DNA from: Paraburkholderia graminis C4D1M
Lineage (GTDB): Bacteria > Pseudomonadota > Gammaproteobacteria > Burkholderiales > Burkholderiaceae
DNA length: 64,000 nucleotides
Assembly (NCBI RefSeq): GCF_000172415.1
Contig: NZ_ABLD01000011.1
Location: 1 to 64,000 of the forward strand
Reading direction: 5' to 3'
Position 1 is the first letter of the stretch. Each line of letters starts with the position of its first letter. Below the pieces are notes generated by a model, which was not told the DNA's origin, did no database searches, and saw only the letters and a program-made list of their open reading frames with translations. Shown here piece after piece: positions 53,200 to 61,635 of the stretch. The position numbers were made by a program, and so were the translations under genes.

Positions 53200-53940
53200 C
53201 TACAGCGTCATGCCGCCAGACGCTTCGATAACAGCGCCGTTGATATAACTCGCTTCGTCGCTCGCGAGAAACGCGTAGATGTTGGCGATTTCTTCGGGCT
53301 TGCCCAGGCGCCGCAATGGAACCTGGTTTCTCATCTTCTCGAGTACTTCGCCGGGTACGGTCGCCAGAATCGGCGTGTCGATAAATCCCGGCGCAACAGC
53401 GTTCACGCGGATGCCTTTAGGGCCGAGTTCACGGCTCCATGTCTTCGTGAATCCGATAACACCGAACTTGGACGCCGCGTAGTTCGTCTGCCCGTAATTG
53501 CCGTAGATTCCGACGACCGAACTCGCATTGAGAATCACGCCGGCCTGCTGCCCGATCATGCAGTCGAGCACGGCTTGAGTAGCGTGAAAGACGCCGCGCA
53601 GGTTGACATCCATGACGTCTTCGAATTGCTCGACCGTCATGTTTTGCAAGCGTGCATCACGCGTAATGCCCGCGTTATTCACCAGCACGTCGATGCGTTT
53701 AAAGCGCTCCTGCACGCCGGCCGCCATATCCTGAACGGCCTCACGATCGGCCACGTTGACGGTGAAGCCCACCGCTTGCGCGCCCGCCTCACGGCACGCG
53801 CCGACCACCGATTTCACCGCATCGGCATTCACGTCGCATACCGCGACGCTCGCGCCTTCGCGTGCGAATTTGAGTGCCGTCGCCGCGCCGATTCCCTGGC
53901 CCGCGCCTGTGACGATTGCAACCTTGCCGTTGAGTCTCAT
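53200..53940 (-). CDS. SDR-family oxidoreductase (FabG-like)
   Basis: Classical SDR of 246 residues. The cofactor motif is VTGAGQGIGAATAL, NNAG is present, the catalytic YxxxK occurs as TNYAASKFGVIGFTK, and the ending is YINGAVIEASGGM. ATG 53940 begins MRLNGKVAIVTGAG. Such enzymes reduce or oxidise a beta-keto/hydroxy group with NAD(P). It lies between the second SDR and the tannase-like gene in the operon, where a role in oxidising a hydroxy acid is plausible. Confidence 0.92.
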   Translation of the reverse strand: MRLNGKVAIVTGAGQGIGAATALKFAREGASVAVCDVNADAVKSVVGACREAGAQAVGFTVNVADREAVQDMAAGVQERFKRIDVLVNNAGITRDARLQNMTVEQFEDVMDVNLRGVFHATQAVLDCMIGQQAGVILNASSVVGIYGNYGQTNYAASKFGVIGFTKTWSRELGPKGIRVNAVAPGFIDTPILATVPGEVLEKMRNQVPLRRLGKPEEIANIYAFLASDEASYINGAVIEASGGMTL

Positions 53941-53987
53941 TGGATCTGCGTCCCTGGGTAGTGAGTTGTTTTGATGTCGGTATGCCG

Positions 53988-54779
53988 TCAAAGATATTCG
54001 ACGTTGCCATCCACGCTGATGGCTTGCCCGGTGATGTTGTAGCCCGCCGGCGATGCGAGGAATAGCGCCATCGCGGCAATGTCGTCGACGGTCACCATCC
54101 GGCGCAGCGAAATCTTTTTCAGGTACTGCTCTTTCATTTCGTCGAACGACACGCCCGTCGACTCGGCTCGCGCCGCGATCACCCTGTCCATTCGCTCGCC
54201 TTGCACGACGCCGGGCAGAATGGCATTCACGCGAATGTTCTCGGGCCCAAGCTCGATTGCCAGCGACTTCACCAGTCCGACAATCGCCCATTTCGTCGCG
54301 GCGTATGGCGTGCGAAACGCGTACCCGAGCCGCCCCGCCACCGACGACATTGCAATGATCGCCGGGCAATCCGATGTCTCTTTCAGCAGCGGTACGGCCT
54401 TATGCAGGAAGTAGTACTGGCTGTTGAGATTCGTCGAAATGGTTCGTTCCCAGTCGTGCGGTTGAATGGATTCGACGTCGCCCGTCGGACCCGCGATGCC
54501 CGCATTGTTGATAAGAACATCGAGTCCGCCGAGCCTCGCGCGCGCGTCGTCGATAATCTGGTCGACCTGCTCGCGATTTGCCACATCCGCGACGCCGGTG
54601 TAGAGCTTTGGGTTCCTCTCTTTGGCCTTTTCAACCGCCGACGCATCGACATCACAGATATAGACCTGTGCGTCTGCTTGAACAAATGCATCGGCAATGG
54701 CTGCTCCAATTCCCGCGGCTGCGCCGGAGATAAGTACGCGCAGACCGGGCCTCGGTTTGAGAAGCTCGAAAGTATTCAT
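53988..54779 (-). CDS. SDR-family oxidoreductase
   Basis: SDR of 263 residues. It has the N-terminal cofactor motif SGAAAGIGAAIADAF, VLINNAG, the catalytic YxxxK as YAATK, and the ending GYNITGQAISVDGNVEYL. ATG 54779 follows a weak ribosome site. It differs from its neighbour (different N-terminal motif and ending), so the two probably act on different steps rather than being a duplicate pair. Part of the BKACE operon, 79 nt after the MFS gene stop and 47 nt before the next SDR. Confidence 0.92.
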   Translation of the reverse strand: MNTFELLKPRPGLRVLISGAAAGIGAAIADAFVQADAQVYICDVDASAVEKAKERNPKLYTGVADVANREQVDQIIDDARARLGGLDVLINNAGIAGPTGDVESIQPHDWERTISTNLNSQYYFLHKAVPLLKETSDCPAIIAMSSVAGRLGYAFRTPYAATKWAIVGLVKSLAIELGPENIRVNAILPGVVQGERMDRVIAARAESTGVSFDEMKEQYLKKISLRRMVTVDDIAAMALFLASPAGYNITGQAISVDGNVEYL

Positions 54780-54858
54780 GTGTCGCACCAACAAAATGAA
54801 ATGGAATGGGGAATAAAGCCGTTTCCGGGCTTATACGCTTTCATAGCGATGCCGGCAT

Positions 54859-56214
54859 TCAGCTTTTGGATGTGTTGAGTTGCGCGCCCTTGGCCGTCGC
54901 CGGGATCGGACGATCCGCGGCCTTGATGGCTTTCGCAAGAAGCGGCACGAGACACAGGCCGAGCACCGATGCGACCACCACGACGTTAAAGCCCGAGTCG
55001 CTTCTGCCGGTTATCGTTTCGGCGAGCCCGAAAAGATAAGGTCCGACAAAGCCGCCCAACAAGCCGATCGTATTGATGAAAGCAAGTCCGGCCGCAGCCT
55101 GCACGCCTTGCAATCGCTTCATCGCCACGGCCCAATACGAAGGCAGAATGCCGCCTGCGAAAAAGCCGGTGATGCCAAGCAGCGTGATTTGTGCCGCCTG
55201 ATTTTTCGTCGCGATAAATGCGCACGCGGTGATAACCACGCCCGCAGTCAGCACACCCAGGAAGCCGCAGTCATTGCTTATCCGGCGGTGAATGCGCGGC
55301 AGCGTGAGCACGCCAAGCAGAAAGCCAATGCCGACACTACTCGACAGTAAGCCGACGAGAAGCGGCGACTTCACATGCATCTGCCCGACAATCGACGGAG
55401 TGAAAAAGTACAGGCCCACGAACGCTACCTGATTCAGAAAGTAAATCAGTGCAATGAGTACCGTGGTCGGACGTTTCAGTGCGGCGATCCAGTGCGCCGA
55501 CGTGAGTTCGGCGTGACCGTGCGTGTCGATGACCGCGTTATCCTCGAGCGCCTGTGCTTCCTCTGGAGTGAGCCACTTCACCTCGGTGGGCCGGTTCGGC
55601 AGCTTGAAAAAGAGGATGATGCCGACCACGATGGTGGGCAGACCTTCCAGCAGAAACATCCACTGCCATCCGTGCAGACCGCCGATTCCGCCCAGTTGCA
55701 TCAGCCCCGCACCGAGCGGATTGCCGATAATGAGCGCAATGGAAGGAGCGGTATAAATCCAGCCCACGGCGACCGCCCGGTCCTTAGGCGCGAACCACAG
55801 CGTCACCATGTACATCAAGGCCGGAAAAAGCCCTGCTTCCGCGACCCCAAGCAATACCCGCAGAACGTAGAAGGACAGTTCGCCTTGCACAAACATCATC
55901 GCCGTGGATAACGCTCCCCAGGTGACGGCAATACGCGCAATCCAGGCCCGCGGACCGACGCGGTGCGCCGCCAGATTACTGGGCACTTCGAGAAGCGCAT
56001 AACCGATAAAGAAGATGCCGGCGCCCAGCCCGTAGGCCGCCGCACTAATGCCGAGATCGGCCGCGAGTGCGCTCTTGGCCAGCGCAACATTCGTGCGGTC
56101 GATAAACGACATGAAGTAGATCGCGCACATTAACGGAAGGAGCCTCGCCATCGCCTTGCGAGTCGCTCGCCAGTGCGTGTCGCCGAGGCGGGGGTCAATA
56201 GTAGCTGCAGTCAT
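54859..56214 (-). CDS. MFS transporter, anion:cation symporter (ACS) type
   Basis: Twelve-helix major facilitator of 451 residues. It has MCAIYFMSFIDRTNVALAKSALAADLGISAAAYGLGAGIFFIGYALLEVPSNLAAHRVGPRAWIARI, the standard signature of ACS-type carboxylate importers (phthalate, hexuronate, tartrate). Residues 1-15 and the loop after helix 6 are cytoplasmic. ATG 56214 has CGGAGAC upstream. It is probably the uptake system for the substrate or product of the BKACE operon. Confidence 0.93.
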   Translation of the reverse strand: MTAATIDPRLGDTHWRATRKAMARLLPLMCAIYFMSFIDRTNVALAKSALAADLGISAAAYGLGAGIFFIGYALLEVPSNLAAHRVGPRAWIARIAVTWGALSTAMMFVQGELSFYVLRVLLGVAEAGLFPALMYMVTLWFAPKDRAVAVGWIYTAPSIALIIGNPLGAGLMQLGGIGGLHGWQWMFLLEGLPTIVVGIILFFKLPNRPTEVKWLTPEEAQALEDNAVIDTHGHAELTSAHWIAALKRPTTVLIALIYFLNQVAFVGLYFFTPSIVGQMHVKSPLLVGLLSSSVGIGFLLGVLTLPRIHRRISNDCGFLGVLTAGVVITACAFIATKNQAAQITLLGITGFFAGGILPSYWAVAMKRLQGVQAAAGLAFINTIGLLGGFVGPYLFGLAETITGRSDSGFNVVVVASVLGLCLVPLLAKAIKAADRPIPATAKGAQLNTSKS

Positions 56215-56349
56215 GATGTCTCCGGAAATTGTCCTGCCTGTTTTTTCTTGTGTTGCGCGCCGGGCGATTGCCAACCGGCGCGGCAGGATAAAAAGTACTT
56301 CGGCTTGCGAGCCTTTTGCGCGCAATGCCATCTGCTCAATGCTCAATGT

Positions 56350-57288
56350 TTAAAGCGAGACGCTTTCGCGCCCTTTCAATCCGAGCATGGCGCGGGCATC
56401 GGCCGGCGTCGCGATTTCGAAAGAAAGCTCTTCGAGGATTCGGCGAATCTTGCGGACTTGCTCGGCATTCGATCGCGCTTTCACGCCACGCGACAAGTAG
56501 ACGCTGTCTTCCAGACCCACGCGAACGTTGCCGCCCATGATCGCGCCCATCGTCACGAGCGACATTTGATGACGGCCGGCGCCAAGAACGGAGAATTGAT
56601 AGTTCTCACGTCCGAATAGACGGTCGGCGGTCGAACGCATCAATGCAAGGTTCTCTGGATCAGGACCGATGCCGCCGAGAATGCCGAACACGGACTGAAT
56701 AAAAAACGGAGGCTTGATCAGTCCGATGTCGATGAAGTACGCGAGGTTATACAAATGCCCGACGTCGTAGCATTCGAATTCGAAGCGCGTGCCGTAGTCA
56801 TGAAACTCGGTGAGGATGTTCTTGATGTCGCGGAACGTGTTCCGGAAGATCATGTCCTCCATGCCTTCGACGTATTCCTTCTCCCAATCGAATCGCCAGG
56901 AAGAGATTCGGGCCGCGACCGGATGCAGCGAGAAGTTCATCGAGCCCATATTCAGCGAGCACATCTCGGGTTTGGCGACGCGTGCGTAGGCCAAACGCTC
57001 GTCGAGCGTCATGCGCGTGCTGCCGCCAGTGGAGATGTTGATGACCGCGTCGGTCTGCGCGGCAATCGCGGGCACGAACTGGCGGAACACTTCGGGCGCA
57101 GGCGTTGGCCGTCCGTCTTGCGGATTGCGTGCATGCAGATGAAGAATCGCCGCGCCGGCCTCGGCGGCCTCGAGTGCTTGAGTCTTGATGTCATCGGGCG
57201 TGAGCGGCAGATATTCCGACATCGACGGTACATGCGCCGAGCCTGTCACTGCGCACGTAATGATGACTTTACTGGTCGAATTTCCCAT
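56350..57288 (-). CDS. Beta-keto acid cleavage enzyme (BKACE, DUF849)
   Basis: A 312-residue TIM-barrel enzyme of the BKACE family, which cleaves a beta-keto acid with acetyl-CoA into acetoacetate and an acyl-CoA. Zinc ligands His50 and His52 are in LHLHARNPQDG. The conserved Ser86 is in NISTGG. Arg256, Glu260 and Asp261 are in VRVGLED, with the spacing known from 3-keto-5-aminohexanoate cleavage enzyme. ATG 57288 lies 8 nt after the stop of a 42-codon leader ORF. The specific keto acid cannot be read from the sequence. Confidence 0.92.
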   Translation of the reverse strand: MGNSTSKVIITCAVTGSAHVPSMSEYLPLTPDDIKTQALEAAEAGAAILHLHARNPQDGRPTPAPEVFRQFVPAIAAQTDAVINISTGGSTRMTLDERLAYARVAKPEMCSLNMGSMNFSLHPVAARISSWRFDWEKEYVEGMEDMIFRNTFRDIKNILTEFHDYGTRFEFECYDVGHLYNLAYFIDIGLIKPPFFIQSVFGILGGIGPDPENLALMRSTADRLFGRENYQFSVLGAGRHQMSLVTMGAIMGGNVRVGLEDSVYLSRGVKARSNAEQVRKIRRILEELSFEIATPADARAMLGLKGRESVSL

Positions 57289-57296
57289 TTCAATAC

Positions 57297-57425
57297 CTAT
57301 CGTGTTGCGGCTGATGCAGAGTGCTCGGAAGCCGGGGCGAATGAGGCCGCTGACGCAATGACGCACGTCAGGCCGATTGCCACGAGCGCCATAGGCGCGA
57401 GATCACGGGGATGGTGGATTTGCAT
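57297..57425 (-). CDS. 42-residue leader/membrane ORF of the BKACE operon
   Basis: A short frame from ATG 57425 with GGAGAC 5 nt upstream, the same ribosome-site sequence as in the tannase-like and MFS genes. It encodes MQIHHPRDLAPMALVAIGLT and onward: a hydrophobic helix followed by an Ala/Ser-rich tail. It ends 8 nt before the BKACE ATG, whose own ribosome site is weak. It may be a small membrane protein or a leader that couples translation to BKACE. No family is recognised. Confidence 0.5.
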   Translation of the reverse strand: MQIHHPRDLAPMALVAIGLTCVIASAASFAPASEHSASAATR

Positions 57426-57477
57426 GCTTGTCTCCAACAGGTTTGCGAGTCGCACAACTGCAATGCGGACCCGTCTC

Positions 57478-57506
57478 TTGTCCCATTGATAGTAGTGAGA
57501 TACGAT
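57478..57506 (+). promoter_or_regulatory. Predicted sigma-70 promoter of the AraC regulator
   Basis: TTGTCC (57478-57483), 17-nt spacer, TACGAT (57501-57506) on the plus strand. It lies 63 nt before the GTG start, between the divergent leader ORF and regulator. Confidence 0.4.
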
Positions 57507-57536
57507 TCAGTATGTAAGGTCAATTTCGGACAAGCT

Positions 57537-57555
57537 GATGTCCCACGAGGACATC
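57537..57555. promoter_or_regulatory. Inverted repeat in the AraC leader
   Basis: Perfect GATGTCC-N5-GGACATC (7-bp arms) just upstream of the GGGAGG ribosome site of the AraC gene at 57569. It could be an autoregulatory operator or an mRNA hairpin that limits translation. Confidence 0.45.
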
Positions 57556-57568
57556 CACGGGAGGCACG

Positions 57569-58600
57569 GTGTCGGCGAAATTTCCGCTGTTGAACGAGCG
57601 CATCTACGCGCCGTACAAGATCGCGGCGCTGGTGGAAGTACTCGCGGAGCAAGGCATTGCCCCCGAACAGAGCCTCAAGGGAAGCGGCGTCGAGCCCGAC
57701 CAGATCTACGACGCGTCGGTCATGACCTCGGTGCGGCAATACGCGATGGTATGCAGAAATGCCGTCAGTCTTTCATCCGACCCAAGTACTCCTTTCAAAA
57801 CGGGAGCACGTCTTCATCTCGCCGCCTATGGCATGTACGGCTATGCGCTGATGTCGTGCCTTTCCTTGCGCGACTACTTCCGGCTCGGCGTCAAATACCA
57901 TCGGCTCGCCACGCCGACTATCACGATCGAGTGGACCGAAAACCCCGATACTTCGGTGTGGACTTTTCCCGACGCCTTTTCTTCGAATTTGCCGCACGAC
58001 GTCCAGCAGTTTCTTCTCGAACAGCAGTACACGCAGCACGTCACTCATCTTCAGGACGTTGCGGGAAGAAGCTGCCCGCCGGTACTTGCGCGCTTCTCTT
58101 ATCCCGCGCCGGAGCATGCCGCGATATACGGCGAGTACCTGGGTTGCCCATGCGAGTTCGACGCCGACGAATGCCAGTTGATCTACGACAGCGCCATACT
58201 CGAAGTTAAGCCGCACCTGGCACATCGGCATTCGGCTGCGCTTTTGCAGGAGACGTGCGACAGATTGATCGGGCAAGCGAAAACATCATCGGGTGCATCC
58301 GGCGAGGTGTATCAGCTTTTAATGCGCAAGCCCGGCGTTTTTCCGAGCATGGAAACCGTGGCCGAAGCACTCAAAATGACGAGCCGAACGTTGAGGCGCC
58401 GACTCGAATCGGAAGGCACGTCGTTCGTCGCAATTGTCGATGACGTCCGCTGCTCGCTCGCCACCGAGTACCTGAAAACCACCAAGCTCAGCACCGACGA
58501 TGTCGCGATGCTGGTCGGCTTTAGCGACACCGCTAACTTCCGCAGAGCAATAAAGCGCTGGACCGGCAAGGGACCTGGCGAGATTCGCGACGAGTCATGA
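57569..58600 (+). CDS. AraC-family regulator with arabinose-binding-type N-terminal domain
   Basis: A 343-residue regulator. The N-terminal domain is of the arabinose-operon-regulator/OruR type (APYKIAALVEVLAEQGI, GYALMSCLSLRDYFRLGVKYHRLATPT). The C-terminal AraC HTH is VAEALKMTSRTLRRRLESEGTSFVAIVDDVRCSLATEYLKTTKLSTDDVAMLVGFSDTANFRRAIKRWTGKGPGE. GTG 57569 has GGGAGG 4 nt upstream. It is divergent from the BKACE operon and is its likely activator. Confidence 0.92.
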   Translation: MSAKFPLLNERIYAPYKIAALVEVLAEQGIAPEQSLKGSGVEPDQIYDASVMTSVRQYAMVCRNAVSLSSDPSTPFKTGARLHLAAYGMYGYALMSCLSLRDYFRLGVKYHRLATPTITIEWTENPDTSVWTFPDAFSSNLPHDVQQFLLEQQYTQHVTHLQDVAGRSCPPVLARFSYPAPEHAAIYGEYLGCPCEFDADECQLIYDSAILEVKPHLAHRHSAALLQETCDRLIGQAKTSSGASGEVYQLLMRKPGVFPSMETVAEALKMTSRTLRRRLESEGTSFVAIVDDVRCSLATEYLKTTKLSTDDVAMLVGFSDTANFRRAIKRWTGKGPGEIRDES

Positions 58601-58650
58601 GTCGCTTTATGGCTGTTTTTATAGTGGCTTTGTAGTTCTTTTCAAAGGTT

Positions 58651-59352
58651 TCATTCTGTCTTCTCTTCGACTTTCGGCTTCTGCGGCAATTGCACCGCCG
58701 ATTCCCATCGCATCGAACGACACGCGGAGCACGGTTCGGTCGGCCGGTTCTCGGTATCGACGGTCGCGCCGCAACTCCAGCATGCGAAGTAGCCGTCGGC
58801 GCCGATCGCATCGAGAAGCGAGCACTCCATGTCTGGTCGAACCGTCAAGCCGGGGCGTTCGTGCTTTCTCCACACGAGGCTATTAGAACCGGACGACTCC
58901 AGATAAACGCGGCGCAACTGTCCCAGATGCGCGACGTTTGCAGCACGAAGTTCCGACGCGAGCATTTCGCGGGACACCTCGCTGGTCTTGAGTTCGTCGA
59001 GAAGAATTCTGCCGTCTTTTACGAGCATGGTCACGTCGCCTTCCTGCGCTACCTGAAATTTGCGCCACCGCAGGCCGGCTCTCGAACTCATGCGCTGAAG
59101 CGCGACGACGGTAAATAGCACGATAGCCGCCGGCAAAATGCCTTGCGACGACACCTGAATAGGAACGCCAATCGCGGCGCCCAGCATGAGAATCACCGCG
59201 AGTTCAGTAATGCTCAACTGTGCGGCAACACGCTTGCCCATCATGCGCATTGCCACTAGCAGCAGCACATAGACAAGCGCCGCGCGGACCACCACTTCCA
59301 ATAAGAACGCCCAGGGTCCGTCGCCGATCAGGATTCGCTGAACGAGCTGCAT
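58651..59352 (-). CDS. DUF421 membrane protein with C-terminal zinc-ribbon (second copy)
   Basis: A 233-residue protein. Three N-terminal helices are followed by the DUF421 core (VLLLVAMRMMGKRVAAQLSITELAVILMLGAAIGVPIQ). A soluble YetF-like domain (VTMLVKDGRILLDELKTSEVSREML, LGQLRRVYLESSGSNS) and a tail with CWSCGA and CSAC form a likely zinc ribbon. ATG 59352 shares a base with the upstream stop (TGATG). Function of DUF421 proteins is unknown; tandem copies are frequent. Confidence 0.88.
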   Translation of the reverse strand: MQLVQRILIGDGPWAFLLEVVVRAALVYVLLLVAMRMMGKRVAAQLSITELAVILMLGAAIGVPIQVSSQGILPAAIVLFTVVALQRMSSRAGLRWRKFQVAQEGDVTMLVKDGRILLDELKTSEVSREMLASELRAANVAHLGQLRRVYLESSGSNSLVWRKHERPGLTVRPDMECSLLDAIGADGYFACWSCGATVDTENRPTEPCSACRSMRWESAVQLPQKPKVEEKTE

Positions 59353-60092
59353 CAAACCTCCACTTCCCTGACTGCACATGTCCATTCAGTCGAGCCGCAG
59401 TTCTCGCATCGCAAATTGTCTGTGTGTTCCTTTTCAATCGTGTTGCCGCAATGACGACATGCCGACCAGCCTGGCAAGTGGCCTTCTTCCTGCAGTTCCT
59501 TGTCGATTGCCGGCAGCACGGAGAGGCCCGGCTTCGACGGTCTCGCGGGAATGAACGAGAAAGAACCCGAGGGCTCCATATAGAGCCGGCTAATCTGTCC
59601 GAGGTGTTGCCAGCCCTTGATCCGCATTGCTTCGAATACTTTTTCGCGCGGCATCGCGGCACGCGCCAACTCGTCCATTTCGAGCCGGCCTTCGCTGACG
59701 AGCAGCGTGACGTCGGTTGAAATAAGTGTTTCCAGCCGCCGGTGTGTGGTGCCGAGCCGGGCAATGAGACGCTGCAATACGATTGCGACGAGTGCAATCA
59801 CCAGCGGCGGCAGCATCCCCCGGTTCGACGCCTGCAACGGCACGCCGATGGCCGCCGCGAGTGTGACCACAATTGAAATCTCGAACAATGTGTATTGAGC
59901 CGCCACGCGGCGCCCGAGCAGACGCATTGCGATGACGAGCAGTACATAGGTCACGCCGGTTCGCAGCAGTACTTCAAGCAGGAACAGCGATGACGTGTTC
60001 CCGAAAAGAAAGCGGTGCCAATCCGTAAGGCTGAAGGGATGGTTTTCCACGACGGTATGCGCAGCAGTGGCCTGGTGGGACACGTAGCGCAT
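59352..60092 (-). CDS. DUF421 membrane protein with C-terminal zinc-ribbon (first copy)
   Basis: A 246-residue paralogue of the next gene. It has the N-terminal helices, LLVIAMRLLGRRVAAQYTLFEISIVVTLAAAIGVPLQ, the YetF-like soluble part (VTLLVSEGRLEMDELARAAMPREKVFEAMRIKG, LGQISRLYMEPSGSFS) and a tail with CRHCGN and CENCGS. The two tails differ in sequence but share the two-CxxC pattern. ATG 60092; an upstream TTG frame was not used. Together with its neighbour it probably forms a paired membrane complex. Confidence 0.87.
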   Translation of the reverse strand: MRYVSHQATAAHTVVENHPFSLTDWHRFLFGNTSSLFLLEVLLRTGVTYVLLVIAMRLLGRRVAAQYTLFEISIVVTLAAAIGVPLQASNRGMLPPLVIALVAIVLQRLIARLGTTHRRLETLISTDVTLLVSEGRLEMDELARAAMPREKVFEAMRIKGWQHLGQISRLYMEPSGSFSFIPARPSKPGLSVLPAIDKELQEEGHLPGWSACRHCGNTIEKEHTDNLRCENCGSTEWTCAVREVEV

Positions 60093-60122
60093 GGCGCATG
60101 CCTGAAGACCGCGCAAGGCAAT

Positions 60123-61235
60123 TCAGGCACTTTCCATCTGCGAGAGCGCCGCTTCGGCCACTCGTCGCCCATTGTTCCAGTGCTCGTCGATGGCGGTCTT
60201 GCCGAACTGCGAGTCCTTGAAGTGCGCCTCGCATTGCGAGCGCTCGTAATCCACCGGCACGATGCGTACATTGTCCGGCTGCGCAAGCGCCGCTGCATTG
60301 ATCAGTTGCGGGTCGCTCTGCCGCTTTTCGCCGTCGATGCACTCGAGCGCGTACGCAAGCAAAGACTTCAAACGTTGCGATTCCTCACGCGTTTCGTTGA
60401 AGAACGCCGCTCTGCTTGCGTGCTGAATGTTCTTGAGGCGAATGTCCACGTCGACGAGATTGTCCGCAAGCGGGCCATCGCAACTCCATAAGTCGGCGCG
60501 CAAAATGGTGGTGCTCACACCAGGCGATGCGCTCGCCAGCAGATGGCGCACGGGCGCGCCGGTCACGAGCGAACCATCCCAGTACCAGGCGCCGTCTATT
60601 TCGACGGCTGGAAACCACGGCGGCAGCGCGCCCGACGCCATGATCATGGCGCCATTGAGTCCGTCGTCGTGATTGACGAAGTAGCGCGCCGCGCCCGTCG
60701 CCACGTTCGCAGCCACCACACTGACCTGGACGGGGCTGCGATTGAGCAGTTCGAAGTCGCATAGGTTCGACAGCGTGCGGACGAGTGGTTGTGTGTCGAA
60801 TACGCTCGCATCGCCCGGATTGCCTGTGCCTGCGACCCACGGAATATCCACGCGCCGCACGAAGAACCCCGGCAACCCGAATTGCAGCGCGTACGTTTGG
60901 TCGGCTTCGGCGAGCATGCGTCTCACCGTTCGATGTTCGAGCGCGCCGCGCGGCGGCCATAGTTGCAACGCGTGCTCGCGCAGCGCGGAGCCGGGCACCG
61001 ACACGCTATTCCAGAAGGTTTTGAGCCGCTCTATCCTGCGCGACGGCTCGTTGCCGAAATACAGCGCCGCATTGATGGCGCCAATCGACGACCCGCTGCA
61101 GGCGTCGATTTCGACACCCGCGTCGTGCAACGCTTCGAGCACGCCGGCCTGGAACGCGCCAAATGCGCCGCCGCCTTGCAATGCAAGTGCAATCCGGTGA
61201 GCAGGCTTTTTATGTGCAATCGTCGATGGCGGCAT
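60123..61235 (-). CDS. Patatin-like phospholipase
   Basis: A 370-residue patatin-family acyl hydrolase. The oxyanion loop is LQGGGAFGAFQAGVLEAL, nucleophile Ser50 is in the GxSxG motif GSSIG, and Asp220 is in WDGSL (Ser in place of the usual second Gly). There is no signal peptide, so it may act at the inner face of the membrane. ATG 61235 has GAGGAG 4 nt upstream. It lies 30 nt before the DUF421 pair on the same strand and may form an operon with it. Confidence 0.9.
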   Translation of the reverse strand: MPPSTIAHKKPAHRIALALQGGGAFGAFQAGVLEALHDAGVEIDACSGSSIGAINAALYFGNEPSRRIERLKTFWNSVSVPGSALREHALQLWPPRGALEHRTVRRMLAEADQTYALQFGLPGFFVRRVDIPWVAGTGNPGDASVFDTQPLVRTLSNLCDFELLNRSPVQVSVVAANVATGAARYFVNHDDGLNGAMIMASGALPPWFPAVEIDGAWYWDGSLVTGAPVRHLLASASPGVSTTILRADLWSCDGPLADNLVDVDIRLKNIQHASRAAFFNETREESQRLKSLLAYALECIDGEKRQSDPQLINAAALAQPDNVRIVPVDYERSQCEAHFKDSQFGKTAIDEHWNNGRRVAEAALSQMESA

Positions 61236-61371
61236 GCGGCTCCTCGTCTTCTCCGCACGCAAAGCGGATCAGGATAAAGAAAGCATGCAGCGCCGCAACG
61301 CGCGTTCCTGCCGCTCGCGCCGGACTGCGGCCGCAAAAGTACCGCGCGCGCAAGATCGAGCCAAGCGCCGT

Positions 61372-61596
61372 TCAGTGCTGACCCGCGTTCAGCACCATCC
61401 AGATTTGCCGGGCCTCTGGCCCCGCAAGAATTCGCGCAAAGACCGCGCGACATCGGCTGCACGTGTAGTGCTCTTCGCGGCGCGTCTCTTCCACTGAACC
61501 GACGCCGTTGAGCGTCAGGTCCGAGTGCGGAGGCTCAGCCGCCGGTTTGCCATACAGTTCCGCGCATTGCGCGCAAGGTTGAATCCAAAGGTCCAT
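61372..61596 (-). CDS. Small zinc-ribbon-like protein
   Basis: A 74-residue protein with CAQC near the N-terminus and CSRC in the second half (HYTCSRCRAVFARIL), the spacing of a small zinc ribbon. ATG 61596. Function unknown. Located 136 nt upstream of the patatin gene on the same strand. Confidence 0.7.
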   Translation of the reverse strand: MDLWIQPCAQCAELYGKPAAEPPHSDLTLNGVGSVEETRREEHYTCSRCRAVFARILAGPEARQIWMVLNAGQH

Positions 61597-61635
61597 GTGT
61601 CGGTCGTCGGTACTTTTTCTGTTCGAGGCAAGCGC

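Noticed and set aside
53200..57288. Assignment of the BKACE operon to carnitine breakdown
   Set aside because: The carnitine route needs a 3-hydroxyacyl-type carnitine dehydrogenase and a betainyl-CoA thioesterase, neither of which is present; the dehydrogenases here are SDRs.
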